Shown: one piece after another, positions 1 through 8,571 of the stretch
Layout of the letters: each line of letters starts with the position of its first letter
Position numbering within the stretch: position 1 is the stretch's first letter
NCBI GenBank assembly: GCA_964494805.1
Contig: CAZBST010000007.1
Span: 1 to 64,000, forward strand
Reading direction: 5' to 3'
DNA: 64,000 bases
Origin: CAIYOL01 sp964494805
GTDB lineage: Bacteria > Planctomycetota > Phycisphaerae > Sedimentisphaerales > Anaerobacaceae
Translations under genes and position numbers: made by a program
Notes under the pieces: model-generated
What the model was told of the DNA's origin: nothing
The model's database searches: none
The model's input: only the letters and a program-made list of their open reading frames with translations

Positions 1-53
1 AAAACCGGTGTGCTCTTTATTGAGTACCGCGGGTTCGAATCCCGCCCTCTCCG
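1..53 (+). tRNA. tRNA-Ser, 3' part only (cut by window edge)
   Basis: The first 53 bases fold as the 3' part of a class II tRNA: the 3' side of the anticodon arm, a long variable arm (GTGCTC pairing with GAGTAC, about 10-26), a T arm GCGGG-TTCGAAT-CCCGC (29-45), an acceptor strand CCTCTCC (46-52) and discriminator G at 53. The long variable arm, the G discriminator and the CCTCTCC strand fit tRNA-Ser. The anticodon lies off the left edge, so the isoacceptor cannot be read. No CCA is encoded. Copies of this 3' end follow in the adjoining repeat. Confidence 0.8.
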
Positions 54-408
54 TTGTGCTGCTTGCTTTGGGGTAGGCAGGATTCGAACCCTNNNNNNNN
101 NNNNNNNNNNNNNNNNNNNNNNNNNNNNNNNNNNNNNNNNNNNNNNNNNNNNNNNNNNNNNNNNNNNNNNNNNNNNNNNNNNNNNNNNNNNNGCCCCCTA
201 TGGAAATTCGCCTTGCGAATTTGGGTTCCAATCCCGCCCTCTCCGTTGTGCTGCTTGCTTTGGGGTAGGCAGGATTCGAACCCTCAAAGGGTGTGGGAAA
301 AGGATTTTCCCACGTCGTCGGGGTGACAGGAGCGAAGCGACGCCAGAGGGGCAGAGCCCCCTATGGAAATTCGCCTTGCGAATTTGGGTTCCAATCCCGC
401 CCTCTCCG
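54..408 (+). repeat. 163-bp tandem repeat carrying a tRNA-Ser 3' end
   Basis: One complete 163-base unit lies at 246-408. A partial unit lies at 193-245 (just after the N gap) and the beginning of another at 54-92. Each unit starts directly after a CCCGCCCTCTCCG tRNA end and finishes with a copy of that end. In the repeat copies the T loop reads TTCCAAT instead of the TTCGAAT of the real tRNA, so they are pseudo-tRNA ends. Each unit also carries GGATTCGAACCCT, an inverted T-arm-like word, near its start. Translations through the unit are spurious. The copy number is unknown because of the gap. Confidence 0.85.
93..192. other. assembly gap (100 N)
   Basis: Exactly 100 undetermined bases, the conventional placeholder for a scaffold gap of unknown size. 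It falls inside the tandem repeat, which probably caused the assembly break. Confidence 0.97.
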
Positions 409-459
409 TTAAGTTATGATAATTGTCTATGTATTACAGAGCAGGTTAAAGAAGTATAT

Positions 460-840
460 ATGAAAAATATTATAATATATGTTTTGACAACCTTGGGGTT
501 TGTTATTTTGTGCACTGTGGTTGAAATAATGAGTTATACTCTATTCCGAGTGCCTACTCCCGCAGGTTTTGAGCCCAAAGATTTAGTCCTCCTGCTTCCG
601 CCAAAAATTTTATTGGCTTTTATATTTATCTTCATGTTCCGATTAGCTGCCGGCTCTAAACTTGCAGAAAATGGCCCTCTTTACGGACTTCTATGGTTTC
701 TCGGATTCTCGGTCTTCAGCGAAGTTGGTATGTGGGTGGTTTTCAAATATGAAGTAACTACTTTTTATGCTGGTTTGTTGTCTGGTCTATTAACTTTTTT
801 GAGCTGGGGATGGATAGTGAAAAAAATTAAACTGCCTTGA
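460..840 (+). CDS. small integral membrane protein, unknown
   Basis: A 126-residue hydrophobic protein starting at the ATG at 460. An in-frame extension upstream runs through the tandem repeat and the N gap and is not credible. About four membrane segments can be seen: residues 4-24, a stretch around 50-65, one around 75-95 and a last one around 100-120, followed by a basic end KKIKLP. No family is recognised. It stands alone between the repeat and the DUF3795 gene, with no convincing ribosome binding site (GCAGG lies too far upstream). It may be a membrane-embedded accessory protein; no function can be assigned. Confidence 0.6.
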   Translation: MKNIIIYVLTTLGFVILCTVVEIMSYTLFRVPTPAGFEPKDLVLLLPPKILLAFIFIFMFRLAAGSKLAENGPLYGLLWFLGFSVFSEVGMWVVFKYEVTTFYAGLLSGLLTFLSWGWIVKKIKLP

Positions 841-902
841 ACGTATGAAATCAGTAGCACTGGCATTCATTTTCGGGGCTTTAGTGCAGGATACCATTTG
901 TT

Positions 903-1496
903 ATGAAAATGAATATACCTCAAAAAACTTATCCAACTATAGGTTGCTGCGGTCTTGATTGCGGCTTATGTCCAAGATTTTATACAGTAGGGCCTTCAAG
1001 ATGTCCCGGATGTGCCGGCCCCAATTTTTTCAATAAACACCCATCTTGTTCCTTTATAACCTGCTGTGTCAGAAAAAAGAATCTTGAGGTTTGTGCCGAA
1101 TGTTCTGAATTTCCATGTTCTAAATTTAAAAGTGATGAAGAATATCAGCAATTGGAAGGGTCTTTTTCTTATCCATCGAATAAAAAAATTGTACCGAATT
1201 TAAATTTTATAAAAAAACATGGAATTAAAAAATTCATAGCACGGCAGAGAAGTCGAATTAAACTGCTGGAAACAATGATAAAGAATTTTGACGATGGTAG
1301 GTCAAGGAGTTTTTTCTGCAGAGCAGCAGCCTTGCTTGATTTAACAAGTCTGACAAGTTCATTAAACCGAGCAGCCCAAAAAATCAAAACAGATAAAATC
1401 AAACAAAATGATGTTAAAAAAAAGGCACGAATTCTTAAAGAAATTATTAAGAAAACTGCTTTTAAAGAAGGTGTAGAATTAGTTAAGAAGAAATAA
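903..1496 (+). CDS. DUF3795-family cysteine-rich protein
   Basis: A 197-residue protein. The first ~75 residues are packed with cysteines in paired arrangement (CCGLDCGLC, CPGC, CCVRKKNLEVC, CSEFPC), the hallmark of DUF3795 proteins, which are thought to bind zinc or an Fe-S cluster. The rest is lysine-rich and helical, ending in KKK. DUF3795 has no established reaction. ATG at 903 is the ORF start; a second Met follows two codons later. The next gene is on the same strand but separated by 190 bases and a terminator-like hairpin, so this is probably a single-gene unit. Confidence 0.75.
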   Translation: MKMNIPQKTYPTIGCCGLDCGLCPRFYTVGPSRCPGCAGPNFFNKHPSCSFITCCVRKKNLEVCAECSEFPCSKFKSDEEYQQLEGSFSYPSNKKIVPNLNFIKKHGIKKFIARQRSRIKLLETMIKNFDDGRSRSFFCRAAALLDLTSLTSSLNRAAQKIKTDKIKQNDVKKKARILKEIIKKTAFKEGVELVKKK

Positions 1497-1517
1497 AAAG
1501 AATTAGCCACCAAAAAG

Positions 1518-1538
1518 CGAAATCCGTTCGGATTTTTT
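1518..1538 (+). terminator. intrinsic terminator after the DUF3795 gene
   Basis: Stem AAATCC (1520-1525) and GGATTT (1530-1535) with a GTTC tetraloop, followed by a T run to 1538. It sits 22 bases after the upstream stop codon. The stem is short, so it is probably weak. Confidence 0.5.
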
Positions 1539-1689
1539 CAGATATACACCATTCCTCGCCACATTATATTAGATAAAGACGATATCAGCTCTTGCATCTA
1601 AAATAGAACTTTCGGACAATAGCGATAGTATAATAATTTGTTATAATTATAAGGAAACCTACTATAGGTATTAAAAAGCGAGGCCCAGA

Positions 1690-2661
1690 TTGAAGGTTCA
1701 ATGTGAGCTATGTCCGAAGAGATGCCTAATTGAACCTGGCCAGAGCGGTGAGTGCCGGGTCAGAATCAATATCGATGGCGTTTTGCGGACAGTGGTATAC
1801 GGCTACCCGTGCTCGGTGCACGTTGACCCTGTTGAGAAAAAACCATTTTTTCATTTCCTGCCCGGCAGCAAAACATTTTCACTCGCGACCGTCGGTTGCA
1901 ACCTTCACTGCAAAAACTGCCAGAACTGGGAAATATCTCAGAAAAACCCCGAAGATAGCGTTGCGGCATTCTGCCCGCCTGAAAAACTTGTTGAGCTGAC
2001 CAGAAGCTACAATTGCCAGTCGCTGGCATATACCTATACAGACCCGGTTGTTTACTACGAATATACTTACGATACGGCTAAGCTTGCAAGGGGTAGTAGG
2101 ATACGAAATCTGCTGATAACGGCTGGCTATATTAACCAGGAGCCGTGGAAACAGCTACTAAAAGTTGTAGACGCTGCCAGAATTGATTTGAAATCGATTT
2201 CGGATGATTTTTATCGGGAGGTTTGCTCGGGGACATTAAAGCCGGTGCAGGATACTCTAGTGCTGACAAGGGCAGGCGGCGTTCATCTTGAAGTGATAAA
2301 CCTCGTTATCCCCACGCTGAACGATAAACCCGAACAGATACGTGAGCTTTCCCGCTGGGTCAGGACAAACCTGGGCAGCGAAATACCTCTGCATTTTTCA
2401 GGGTTTTATCCGCAGTACAAGATGCGGCATCTGCCGCCGACCTCGCTGAAGACACTGGATGCGGCCCGTGACATTGCGATGGAAGAAGGGCTTGACTTTG
2501 TCTATATAGGAAACGTCCAAAGCCGGCACGGTCAGAACACATATTGTCCGGGCTGCAAAAAATTACTTATCGAACGCATCGGCTACTTTGTTTCGCAGAA
2601 CCGCCTAAAAGATGGCCGTTGTCCGGATTGCGGCAGGGGAATTTACGGGGTTTGGAAATGA
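1690..2661 (+). CDS. amrS: AmmeMemoRadiSam system radical SAM enzyme
   Basis: A 323-residue radical SAM enzyme with the cluster motif C70-x3-C74-x2-C77 (GCNLHCKNCQNW). Further Cys pairs flank the core: N-terminal CELCPKRC and C-terminal CPGC and CPDC, which could hold extra Fe-S or zinc. It resembles PflA-like activases of the AmmeMemoRadiSam system, always found with MEMO and AMMECR1 proteins; the substrate is not known. The start is TTG at 1690: an in-frame stop lies at 1672-1674, no ATG intervenes, and GCGAGG (1678-1683) is well spaced. Its stop overlaps the next start (ATGA), so it heads a four-gene operon. Confidence 0.88.
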   Translation: MKVQCELCPKRCLIEPGQSGECRVRINIDGVLRTVVYGYPCSVHVDPVEKKPFFHFLPGSKTFSLATVGCNLHCKNCQNWEISQKNPEDSVAAFCPPEKLVELTRSYNCQSLAYTYTDPVVYYEYTYDTAKLARGSRIRNLLITAGYINQEPWKQLLKVVDAARIDLKSISDDFYREVCSGTLKPVQDTLVLTRAGGVHLEVINLVIPTLNDKPEQIRELSRWVRTNLGSEIPLHFSGFYPQYKMRHLPPTSLKTLDAARDIAMEEGLDFVYIGNVQSRHGQNTYCPGCKKLLIERIGYFVSQNRLKDGRCPDCGRGIYGVWK

Positions 2662-2840
2662 CGCGAAGAAAATTCATTCAGGAATTACTAAAAGCCGGAG
2701 CGGCGATTATTGTCGGCGTCTGCTGGATAGCAAAAAAAACTTCGCCGCGTAAATTCGTTCGGGCTGTTAGACTTAAAAGGTATCCCGGAGTCATAAAGCC
2801 TTTGTGGGACATTCATAAACAAGGTAAGTGGAATGGTTAA
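2658..2840 (+). CDS. 60-aa twin-arginine signal peptide protein
   Basis: A short ORF whose start overlaps the radical SAM stop by four bases (ATGA) and whose end overlaps the MEMO gene start by eight. Residues 1-25 form a textbook Tat signal: TRRKFIQ followed by a hydrophobic stretch (LLKAGAAIIVGVCW). The rest is basic (KKTSPRKFVRAVRLKRYPG) and ends near a Trp. No domain is recognisable. The overlaps on both sides and the Tat motif argue that it is translated. It may mark a small exported factor or membrane anchor for this operon. That is inference. Confidence 0.7.
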   Translation: MTRRKFIQELLKAGAAIIVGVCWIAKKTSPRKFVRAVRLKRYPGVIKPLWDIHKQGKWNG

Positions 2841-4449
2841 AATGAACAAACAATTAAAAAAATATGACGATGGAAAAAATCTGTCTGCTTTTTGGAGCGT
2901 ATTGTTATGTATGCTTTGTATGTTTTTACACGGAGGATGTGCTCCAAAACCTGTCGCTCCGGCCGAAGAAGCGGCGAAACTTAAAAAAGATGAAGAGCCT
3001 GCAAAGCTGCCCAAGGTTATTCTTAGGTCGACACTTGCAGGCAGCTGGTATCCTGCCGACGCTGGCACGCTCAACAGACAAATCGAGGGATTTTTCGAAA
3101 AGGCTAAGGTTGAGCCGATAAATAACGTTATTGCCCTTATTCTTCCGCACGCCGGCTACCATTACTCCGGCCAGACAGCTGCTTACGGGCTTAAAACTAC
3201 AGGGAAAAAATATAAACGCGTCGTTGTCATTGGCCCGAGTCATCGTGTCCCAATGGAAGAGGTGCTCAGTGTCCCTAAGGCAACGCATTACGAAACGCCG
3301 CTCGGACAGATACCGCTGGATGTGGAATTTATAGATAAGCTTTTGAAACACTCAATATTTCAGAACATCCCGCAGGCGAACAAATATGAGCACAGCACCC
3401 AGATTGAAGTGCCGCTGCTGCAATATGTGCAGAAGGACTTTAAGCTTGTGCCGATTGTAGTTGGCGACTGCTCGCAAGATTCAATTGCACAAGCCGGTGC
3501 TATTTTGAAAAGTTTGGTTGATGATGACACGCTCGTTATTGCAAGTTCTGATTTTACCCATTTTGGCCCAAACTATGGCTTTGTTCCCTTCAGGAAGAAC
3601 ATACCTGAACAGCTAAAGCAGCTTGATATGGGTGCGTTCGAATATATCTCACGGCTGGACGGTAAAGGTTTCTTGGAATACAAACAGAGAACCGGAGCAA
3701 CGATATGCGGCACCATACCAATAGCGATATTGCTTTCAATGTTAGACAAATCCGTTGAAGCCAAACTGATTAAATATACAACTTCAGGCGAATTGACGGG
3801 TGACTATACCAACTCGGTGAGTTACCTTTCGATTGCCTTTTCCGGCAGGTGGGGAAAATCGTCTGAAATTAAACAGGATGTGAATGTTAATGAATTGAGT
3901 GAGGAAGACAAGAAACAGCTTCTGGCCTTGGCCCGTAAATCGCTGGTTTATTTTCTCCAGAAACGGCGGGTTCCGCAGGCATACGAGCTGAATATCACCG
4001 TCAGCGATGTAGTGAAACGCCAGCGAGCAGCGTTTGTAACGCTTAAAGAAAATTCTCAGCTTAGAGGCTGCATAGGTGATATTTTTCCGCGACAGCCTTT
4101 GTATAAATCGGTCATTTCCAATGCCATTAATGCCGGCGTCCGCGACAGACGTTTTCCCCCTGTAACAGAGGCCGAATGTAGCGATATTACCTTTGAGATA
4201 TCGGCACTGACACCGCCTGCCCCCATTGCTTCGCCGGATGAAATCAGAATTGGTATAGATGGTGTAGTGTTGAGCAAGAACGGTTACGGAGCCGTTTTCC
4301 TGCCGCAGGTTGCGCCGGAACAGAGCTGGGATGTAAATCAAATGCTTACACATTTGTCTCTAAAAGCGGGACTGCCAAGCGATGCGTGGAAGCAAGGCGC
4401 AAGCTTTCTCGTTTTCCAGGCGGATGTTTTCAGTGAGGACGAGAAATGA
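2833..4449 (+). CDS. amrAB: MEMO1-AMMECR1 fusion lipoprotein (AmmeMemoRadiSam proteins B and A)
   Basis: A 538-residue fusion. Residues ~18-38 are a hydrophobic signal ending in FLHGGC, a lipobox-like site, so the protein is probably exported and lipidated. Residues ~60-345 are a MEMO domain (AGSWYPAD, LPHAGYHYSG, VVVIGPSH, SSDFTHFG), a dioxygenase-like fold with metal-binding His. Residues ~360-535 are an AMMECR1 domain (LRGCIGDIFP, then NAINAGVRDRRFPPV). In most genomes these two are separate cytosolic proteins; here they are fused and apparently outside the cytoplasm. Starts inside the end of the Tat-peptide gene and overlaps the next gene by four bases. Confidence 0.88.
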   Translation: MVKMNKQLKKYDDGKNLSAFWSVLLCMLCMFLHGGCAPKPVAPAEEAAKLKKDEEPAKLPKVILRSTLAGSWYPADAGTLNRQIEGFFEKAKVEPINNVIALILPHAGYHYSGQTAAYGLKTTGKKYKRVVVIGPSHRVPMEEVLSVPKATHYETPLGQIPLDVEFIDKLLKHSIFQNIPQANKYEHSTQIEVPLLQYVQKDFKLVPIVVGDCSQDSIAQAGAILKSLVDDDTLVIASSDFTHFGPNYGFVPFRKNIPEQLKQLDMGAFEYISRLDGKGFLEYKQRTGATICGTIPIAILLSMLDKSVEAKLIKYTTSGELTGDYTNSVSYLSIAFSGRWGKSSEIKQDVNVNELSEEDKKQLLALARKSLVYFLQKRRVPQAYELNITVSDVVKRQRAAFVTLKENSQLRGCIGDIFPRQPLYKSVISNAINAGVRDRRFPPVTEAECSDITFEISALTPPAPIASPDEIRIGIDGVVLSKNGYGAVFLPQVAPEQSWDVNQMLTHLSLKAGLPSDAWKQGASFLVFQADVFSEDEK

Positions 4450-7400
4450 GATTTGCCCGCAGCTTTCTGATATTCAGCTACGGGTTGTTTACTATTGCCG
4501 CCCAGGCCCTGCTTTTTCGGAACTTTTTAACCACCTTCGAGGGCAGTGACATAAGTGTCGGAATATTCTTCGGCTCGTGGTTTCTGTGGGTTGGTCTTGG
4601 GGCTTTGCTGGTATATAAAACCACAACCTTTGCCGAGAGGCTTCTGAACAATATTGAATTTCTGTTTTTGTGTTACCTGCCTGCCTTTATCGCAGAATTG
4701 GTATTGATTATTCAAGCGCGTGAGCTTGCAGGTGTTGCTCCTTATGTGCTGCTGCCTATAAAGACAATCGTGCTTTTGTCGATAGTGGTTAATGCCCCGG
4801 TCAGTATCATCACGGGGATGCTGTTTCCGGTTGCCTGCCGATGGATTCAGAAGGCCGGTGCCCTTGCTGTTTCGCAAGTGTATATTATTGAAGCGGCGGG
4901 AAGTTTTCTCGGCGGGCTGGGGACAACCGTGCTTTTGGGAACTGGCGTAAGCTCGGCAAGGATTTTCTTCATACTTGCTTTTATTGTTTCTCTCGCTTTC
5001 CTTTTCGTTCGGCTTGAAAAGTCGAAAAAATTGGTGTGGGCTTTTGTGCCGGCTTGTATTTTTGTTTGTCTGGTTGCTGGCGTTGATAATAAGCTGTCGC
5101 AACAGTTGCAGATTATAAAATGGGAAAAGCTGCTTCCTAAAGATGCCTTCGAAGGTTCTTTCCAGACGGCTCAGGCGGAATATTTATATGGGGTCTATCA
5201 GGGTCAATGGGTAGCTGTTCGCGAAGGCAGCACTTGCGAGGTACTGCCTGACAAAAGCAACACCGGCAGGATAGCGGCCATCGGCCTGTGTCAAAATCCT
5301 GATGCCAAAAGAGTCTTGGTCGTCGGCTCTGGGCTGGGATTGTGTTACCAGTTTCTGAATTTGAAACAAATAGAAAAGGTAACCTGGGCACATAGCGATA
5401 GCGAATATGTGCAGGAGGTTGACAGATTTATACCGCCGGAGTTTAAGGTTAGCGACAAGCGACTTCACCGCCTCAGTGGTGACGTTCGCTCGTTGCTGGC
5501 AGAGGAGAGGCAATATTACGATTTAGTTATTCTTAATCTGCCGGATGCGACCAGCTCGGTCCTGAACCGGTATTACACCCTCGAATTCTATCGCCGGATT
5601 AAAGAAGCGATGCGGCCCGGCGGCGTGCTGGCAGTGCGTATAGCAGGCGGGGAAAACATTATGGGCACCGAGCTAATCAATCTCGGGGCCTCGACGAAAC
5701 TGACGCTCCAAAAGGTTTTCTCGCAGCTTGTCCTGACGCCCGGCGATGATACCTGGTTTATCGCATCTGATTCCGGAAAACTCTCCGGCGACCCCGGCAG
5801 CTTACGGGACCGCTTTGCGGCCATAAAAGGTAGCGCCGGTGTTTTCCCGCCAGAGGCCTTGCTTTCCGTTTATCTGCCGGACCGTGCCGCTGTCGCTATG
5901 GAGAATTATTCCAGTGCGGATTTGCCTGAGAAGCTGCTTATTAATCGTGATTCAAGACCTCTGACGCATTTATACAGTTTGTTGCTTGCAGCAAAACAAT
6001 CGGGTGCGCCTGGCACAAAATTTATTAAATACCTTGTGCTGGCCGGTGTGCCGGTGTTTGTTGTTCCAATTTTGGTTTTTATAGTTTTGCGCCTTATCTA
6101 CATTTTGAAAACATCTCAACAGGGCAATGCATCAAGCTTTGATAGTTCGTTTTTGGTTTTCTCAGCCGGCTGGGTTGGAATAGGGGTGGAGATTATCCTA
6201 ATGTACCTGTACCAAACTTACTTTGGTTCACTGTACTTGTACATCGGAGTTATTTCTTCCTTGTTTATGGTGGGCTTGACCGCCGGCGCATCTCTAATTT
6301 CATATTTTTTGGTTAACTATTCGAGTCACGGGCTACGAGTCACTGGTTACGCATTTGCGATAATACTTGTGCATACATTGGTAATGGCTGCGATTATCCT
6401 CTGGCCGAGCGAACAATGGACCCATCACAGTTTCACGGTTGCATTTTTTCTTTGCGGCCTGTGTACCGGTTGTTACTTTCCGCTGGCCGCCAGGCAGCTT
6501 GCTGATTCTGCCTTTGAAACAGGCCGGGTCGGCAGCAAGCTGGAAACCGCCGACCACATCGGCGCCTCAGCAGGAGGATTACTGACAGGGCTTGCCCTCG
6601 TTCCAGTGCTCGGAACGAAGGTGACGTTATTTATATTTATTCTGCTTATTCTGACTAATGCTCCCCCTGCGGTACTGAGACTATACAAACAGGAAAAAGT
6701 CTGCTCTTTGACTACAACCGTTTTTAGATTGCGTCGGCTCGGTTACATCCTCTTCGGTATCGGCCTGTCGGTAGTCATCTGCTCGAATCTGCTTGCTAAA
6801 GCCGGCGGGCGGTACAGGCCGTCACTGCCGCAATCTGCTGCTCAGGCACTGGCTGGCCGCGCACGGCTTGAACCGGTTTCGGCGACCCTCGGTGATGGTG
6901 TTCGAAAGATTAGTTATTTTAGAGTTTATGGTGCTAACGATAAACTGAATGGTTACATTTTCAGTTCCGAAGACTTGGCGCCGGAAGTCACAGGCTTTGG
7001 CGGGAAAATGAATCTGGCCATCTATGTGGACGCCGCCGGAAAGTTGATTAATTTCCATATAGTTTCGTCTAATGAAACTCCCTCATACCTTAATATTCTC
7101 AGTCAGTGGCGGCAGCTTCTCACAGGCCGTAAACTTTTCTTGCCGGAACCTTTCGCCGGTATTAATGCGACAACCGGCGCCACCACAAGCTCTAAGGCGA
7201 TTCTCTCAGCGCTGGAAAAATCCGGCCTCAGGTTCGCCGGCGAAATTCTCAGTCAGGCCCCACCGCCTCTTGCGCAGCAGGCGCGGAAGCTGGATGCCGC
7301 TGCCCTTTATCTGATAGCCGCTTTTCTACTTGCTCTTTTCGTAATCTACCGCAGAGGATTCTGGAGCCGTCTCGCTGTCCTTTGCTTCAATCTTATTGTC

Positions 7401-8276
7401 GGTGGTATTGTCTTAAATGCTCAGTATTCCAGCGAACAGATGGCTACCCTGTTATCTTTACACGCTCCCGCCGTAGGATTATCAGGAGTTTTTTTATTGG
7501 TTGTGGGAATACCGCTTTTGGTGGTAATCTTTGGTAATATCTATTGCGGCTACCTCTGCCCATTCGGGGCTGCGCAGGAGCTGCTCAACTATTGTCTTCC
7601 TCGCAGATTCAAGTCCGTCGGCCGCATACCCGCTGAGTCGATACGAAAGGCAGGTTTCGTCAGATACGTCGTTCTTTTTGTTTTGGTAGCAGTGTTCTTT
7701 ATTGCCAGAAATCGAACAACCCTGACGGCAGACCCACTTATAGCGGCCTTTTCATGCAGTTCCGCGCTGTATACGGTTAGCGTTGGCTTAATAATAGCGA
7801 TGGCTTTAATCGGCTCGATTTTTTATACTCGCTTCTGGTGCCGATATTTGTGTCCCGTTGGCGCTTTTCTATCTCTGCTCAACAATGTAGCGATACTGAA
7901 TCGATTTTTACCCACAAAAAGATTCAGCAGCTGTGAGTTTGGTCTTACTGCAAAAGACACTGATTGTTTATATTGCGACAGGTGTCGCTATCAGGCCAAA
8001 GAGCCGGTTCTTGTTTCTGGTTCTGCACCTTATTTATCTCGTTATCTCGTAGTGGTTGCTGTTTTAGTGGGAATTTTTGTATCGACCGTCTCAGTGGAGA
8101 GATTGTTACAGGTTGCCCCCACTGGCATCAGCCAGCCTGTTGTTTCACCCTCCGGCGCTGGCCAGCCGAGGGATGTCGATTTGCAGCGCGTTCGCACAAT
8201 GATTCAGCAGGGAAAACTCTCCGACAAGGAAGCCAAATTTTATAAAAAGGCTGAGGATAATCATCGGCGGAAATAA
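4446..8276 (+). CDS. giant membrane protein: spermidine-synthase-like, FMN-binding and NosR-like Fe-S domains
   Basis: 1276 residues. Residues 1-215 are membrane segments. About 220-520 is a spermidine/spermine-synthase-like Rossmann domain (VVGSGLGLCYQF near 293, LVILNLPDATSS near 360, then MRPGGVLAVRI). About 530-790 is a second membrane block. About 800-935 is an FMN-binding domain ending in TTGATTSS; Thr913 matches the flavinylation acceptor of Rnf/Nqr/NosR-type domains. From ~950 there are more membrane segments with two CxxxCP Fe-S motifs (GYLCPFG ~1033, RYLCPVG ~1131) and a CLYCDRC motif ~1173, as in NosR/NapH. Likely an envelope electron-transfer protein. It is the last gene of the operon and overlaps the preceding stop. 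Confidence 0.82.
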   Translation: MRFARSFLIFSYGLFTIAAQALLFRNFLTTFEGSDISVGIFFGSWFLWVGLGALLVYKTTTFAERLLNNIEFLFLCYLPAFIAELVLIIQARELAGVAPYVLLPIKTIVLLSIVVNAPVSIITGMLFPVACRWIQKAGALAVSQVYIIEAAGSFLGGLGTTVLLGTGVSSARIFFILAFIVSLAFLFVRLEKSKKLVWAFVPACIFVCLVAGVDNKLSQQLQIIKWEKLLPKDAFEGSFQTAQAEYLYGVYQGQWVAVREGSTCEVLPDKSNTGRIAAIGLCQNPDAKRVLVVGSGLGLCYQFLNLKQIEKVTWAHSDSEYVQEVDRFIPPEFKVSDKRLHRLSGDVRSLLAEERQYYDLVILNLPDATSSVLNRYYTLEFYRRIKEAMRPGGVLAVRIAGGENIMGTELINLGASTKLTLQKVFSQLVLTPGDDTWFIASDSGKLSGDPGSLRDRFAAIKGSAGVFPPEALLSVYLPDRAAVAMENYSSADLPEKLLINRDSRPLTHLYSLLLAAKQSGAPGTKFIKYLVLAGVPVFVVPILVFIVLRLIYILKTSQQGNASSFDSSFLVFSAGWVGIGVEIILMYLYQTYFGSLYLYIGVISSLFMVGLTAGASLISYFLVNYSSHGLRVTGYAFAIILVHTLVMAAIILWPSEQWTHHSFTVAFFLCGLCTGCYFPLAARQLADSAFETGRVGSKLETADHIGASAGGLLTGLALVPVLGTKVTLFIFILLILTNAPPAVLRLYKQEKVCSLTTTVFRLRRLGYILFGIGLSVVICSNLLAKAGGRYRPSLPQSAAQALAGRARLEPVSATLGDGVRKISYFRVYGANDKLNGYIFSSEDLAPEVTGFGGKMNLAIYVDAAGKLINFHIVSSNETPSYLNILSQWRQLLTGRKLFLPEPFAGINATTGATTSSKAILSALEKSGLRFAGEILSQAPPPLAQQARKLDAAALYLIAAFLLALFVIYRRGFWSRLAVLCFNLIVGGIVLNAQYSSEQMATLLSLHAPAVGLSGVFLLVVGIPLLVVIFGNIYCGYLCPFGAAQELLNYCLPRRFKSVGRIPAESIRKAGFVRYVVLFVLVAVFFIARNRTTLTADPLIAAFSCSSALYTVSVGLIIAMALIGSIFYTRFWCRYLCPVGAFLSLLNNVAILNRFLPTKRFSSCEFGLTAKDTDCLYCDRCRYQAKEPVLVSGSAPYLSRYLVVVAVLVGIFVSTVSVERLLQVAPTGISQPVVSPSGAGQPRDVDLQRVRTMIQQGKLSDKEAKFYKKAEDNHRRK

Positions 8277-8491
8277 TTGATAAGCCACAGGATAAGAGTC
8301 AGGACAACCGATATTATTATGCAGCTCACTATAGGTAGATAAATCCGCCAATTTTTGCCGCCGAATTCCAAATCGCCGGGCAATTTAAATAATCCCGTCC
8401 GCCCCAATATCATTACCAACGCCCCAACCAGTGCGATGGTAACGCCCATCAGAACCAACCACTTACCTATTTGTTGCGGACCAAATTCCAT
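8261..8491 (-). CDS. DUF2905 family membrane protein
   Basis: A 76-residue protein with two membrane segments separated by the DUF2905 signature GRTGLFKLPGDLEFGGKNWRIYLPI. The family is widespread and of unknown function. ATG at 8491 is preferred over the GTG at 8506 because family members start just before the first membrane helix. It is convergent with the giant membrane protein gene and overlaps its last 16 bases. Confidence 0.85.
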   Translation of the reverse strand: MEFGPQQIGKWLVLMGVTIALVGALVMILGRTGLFKLPGDLEFGGKNWRIYLPIVSCIIISVVLTLILWLINYFRR

Positions 8492-8571
8492 TGTTTTCCC
8501 GTTCACTTACATACCGGCCGTAATAAATTATAATGGTTTTCAGGATTGTTCAAAATGTTAAAATACCTTAT

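Noticed and set aside
10..840. A long ORF from the tRNA region through the gap into the membrane protein
   Set aside because: It crosses 100 Ns and the tandem repeat; the upstream part reads like translated tRNA (GRIRT, RQDSNP). The gene starts at 460.
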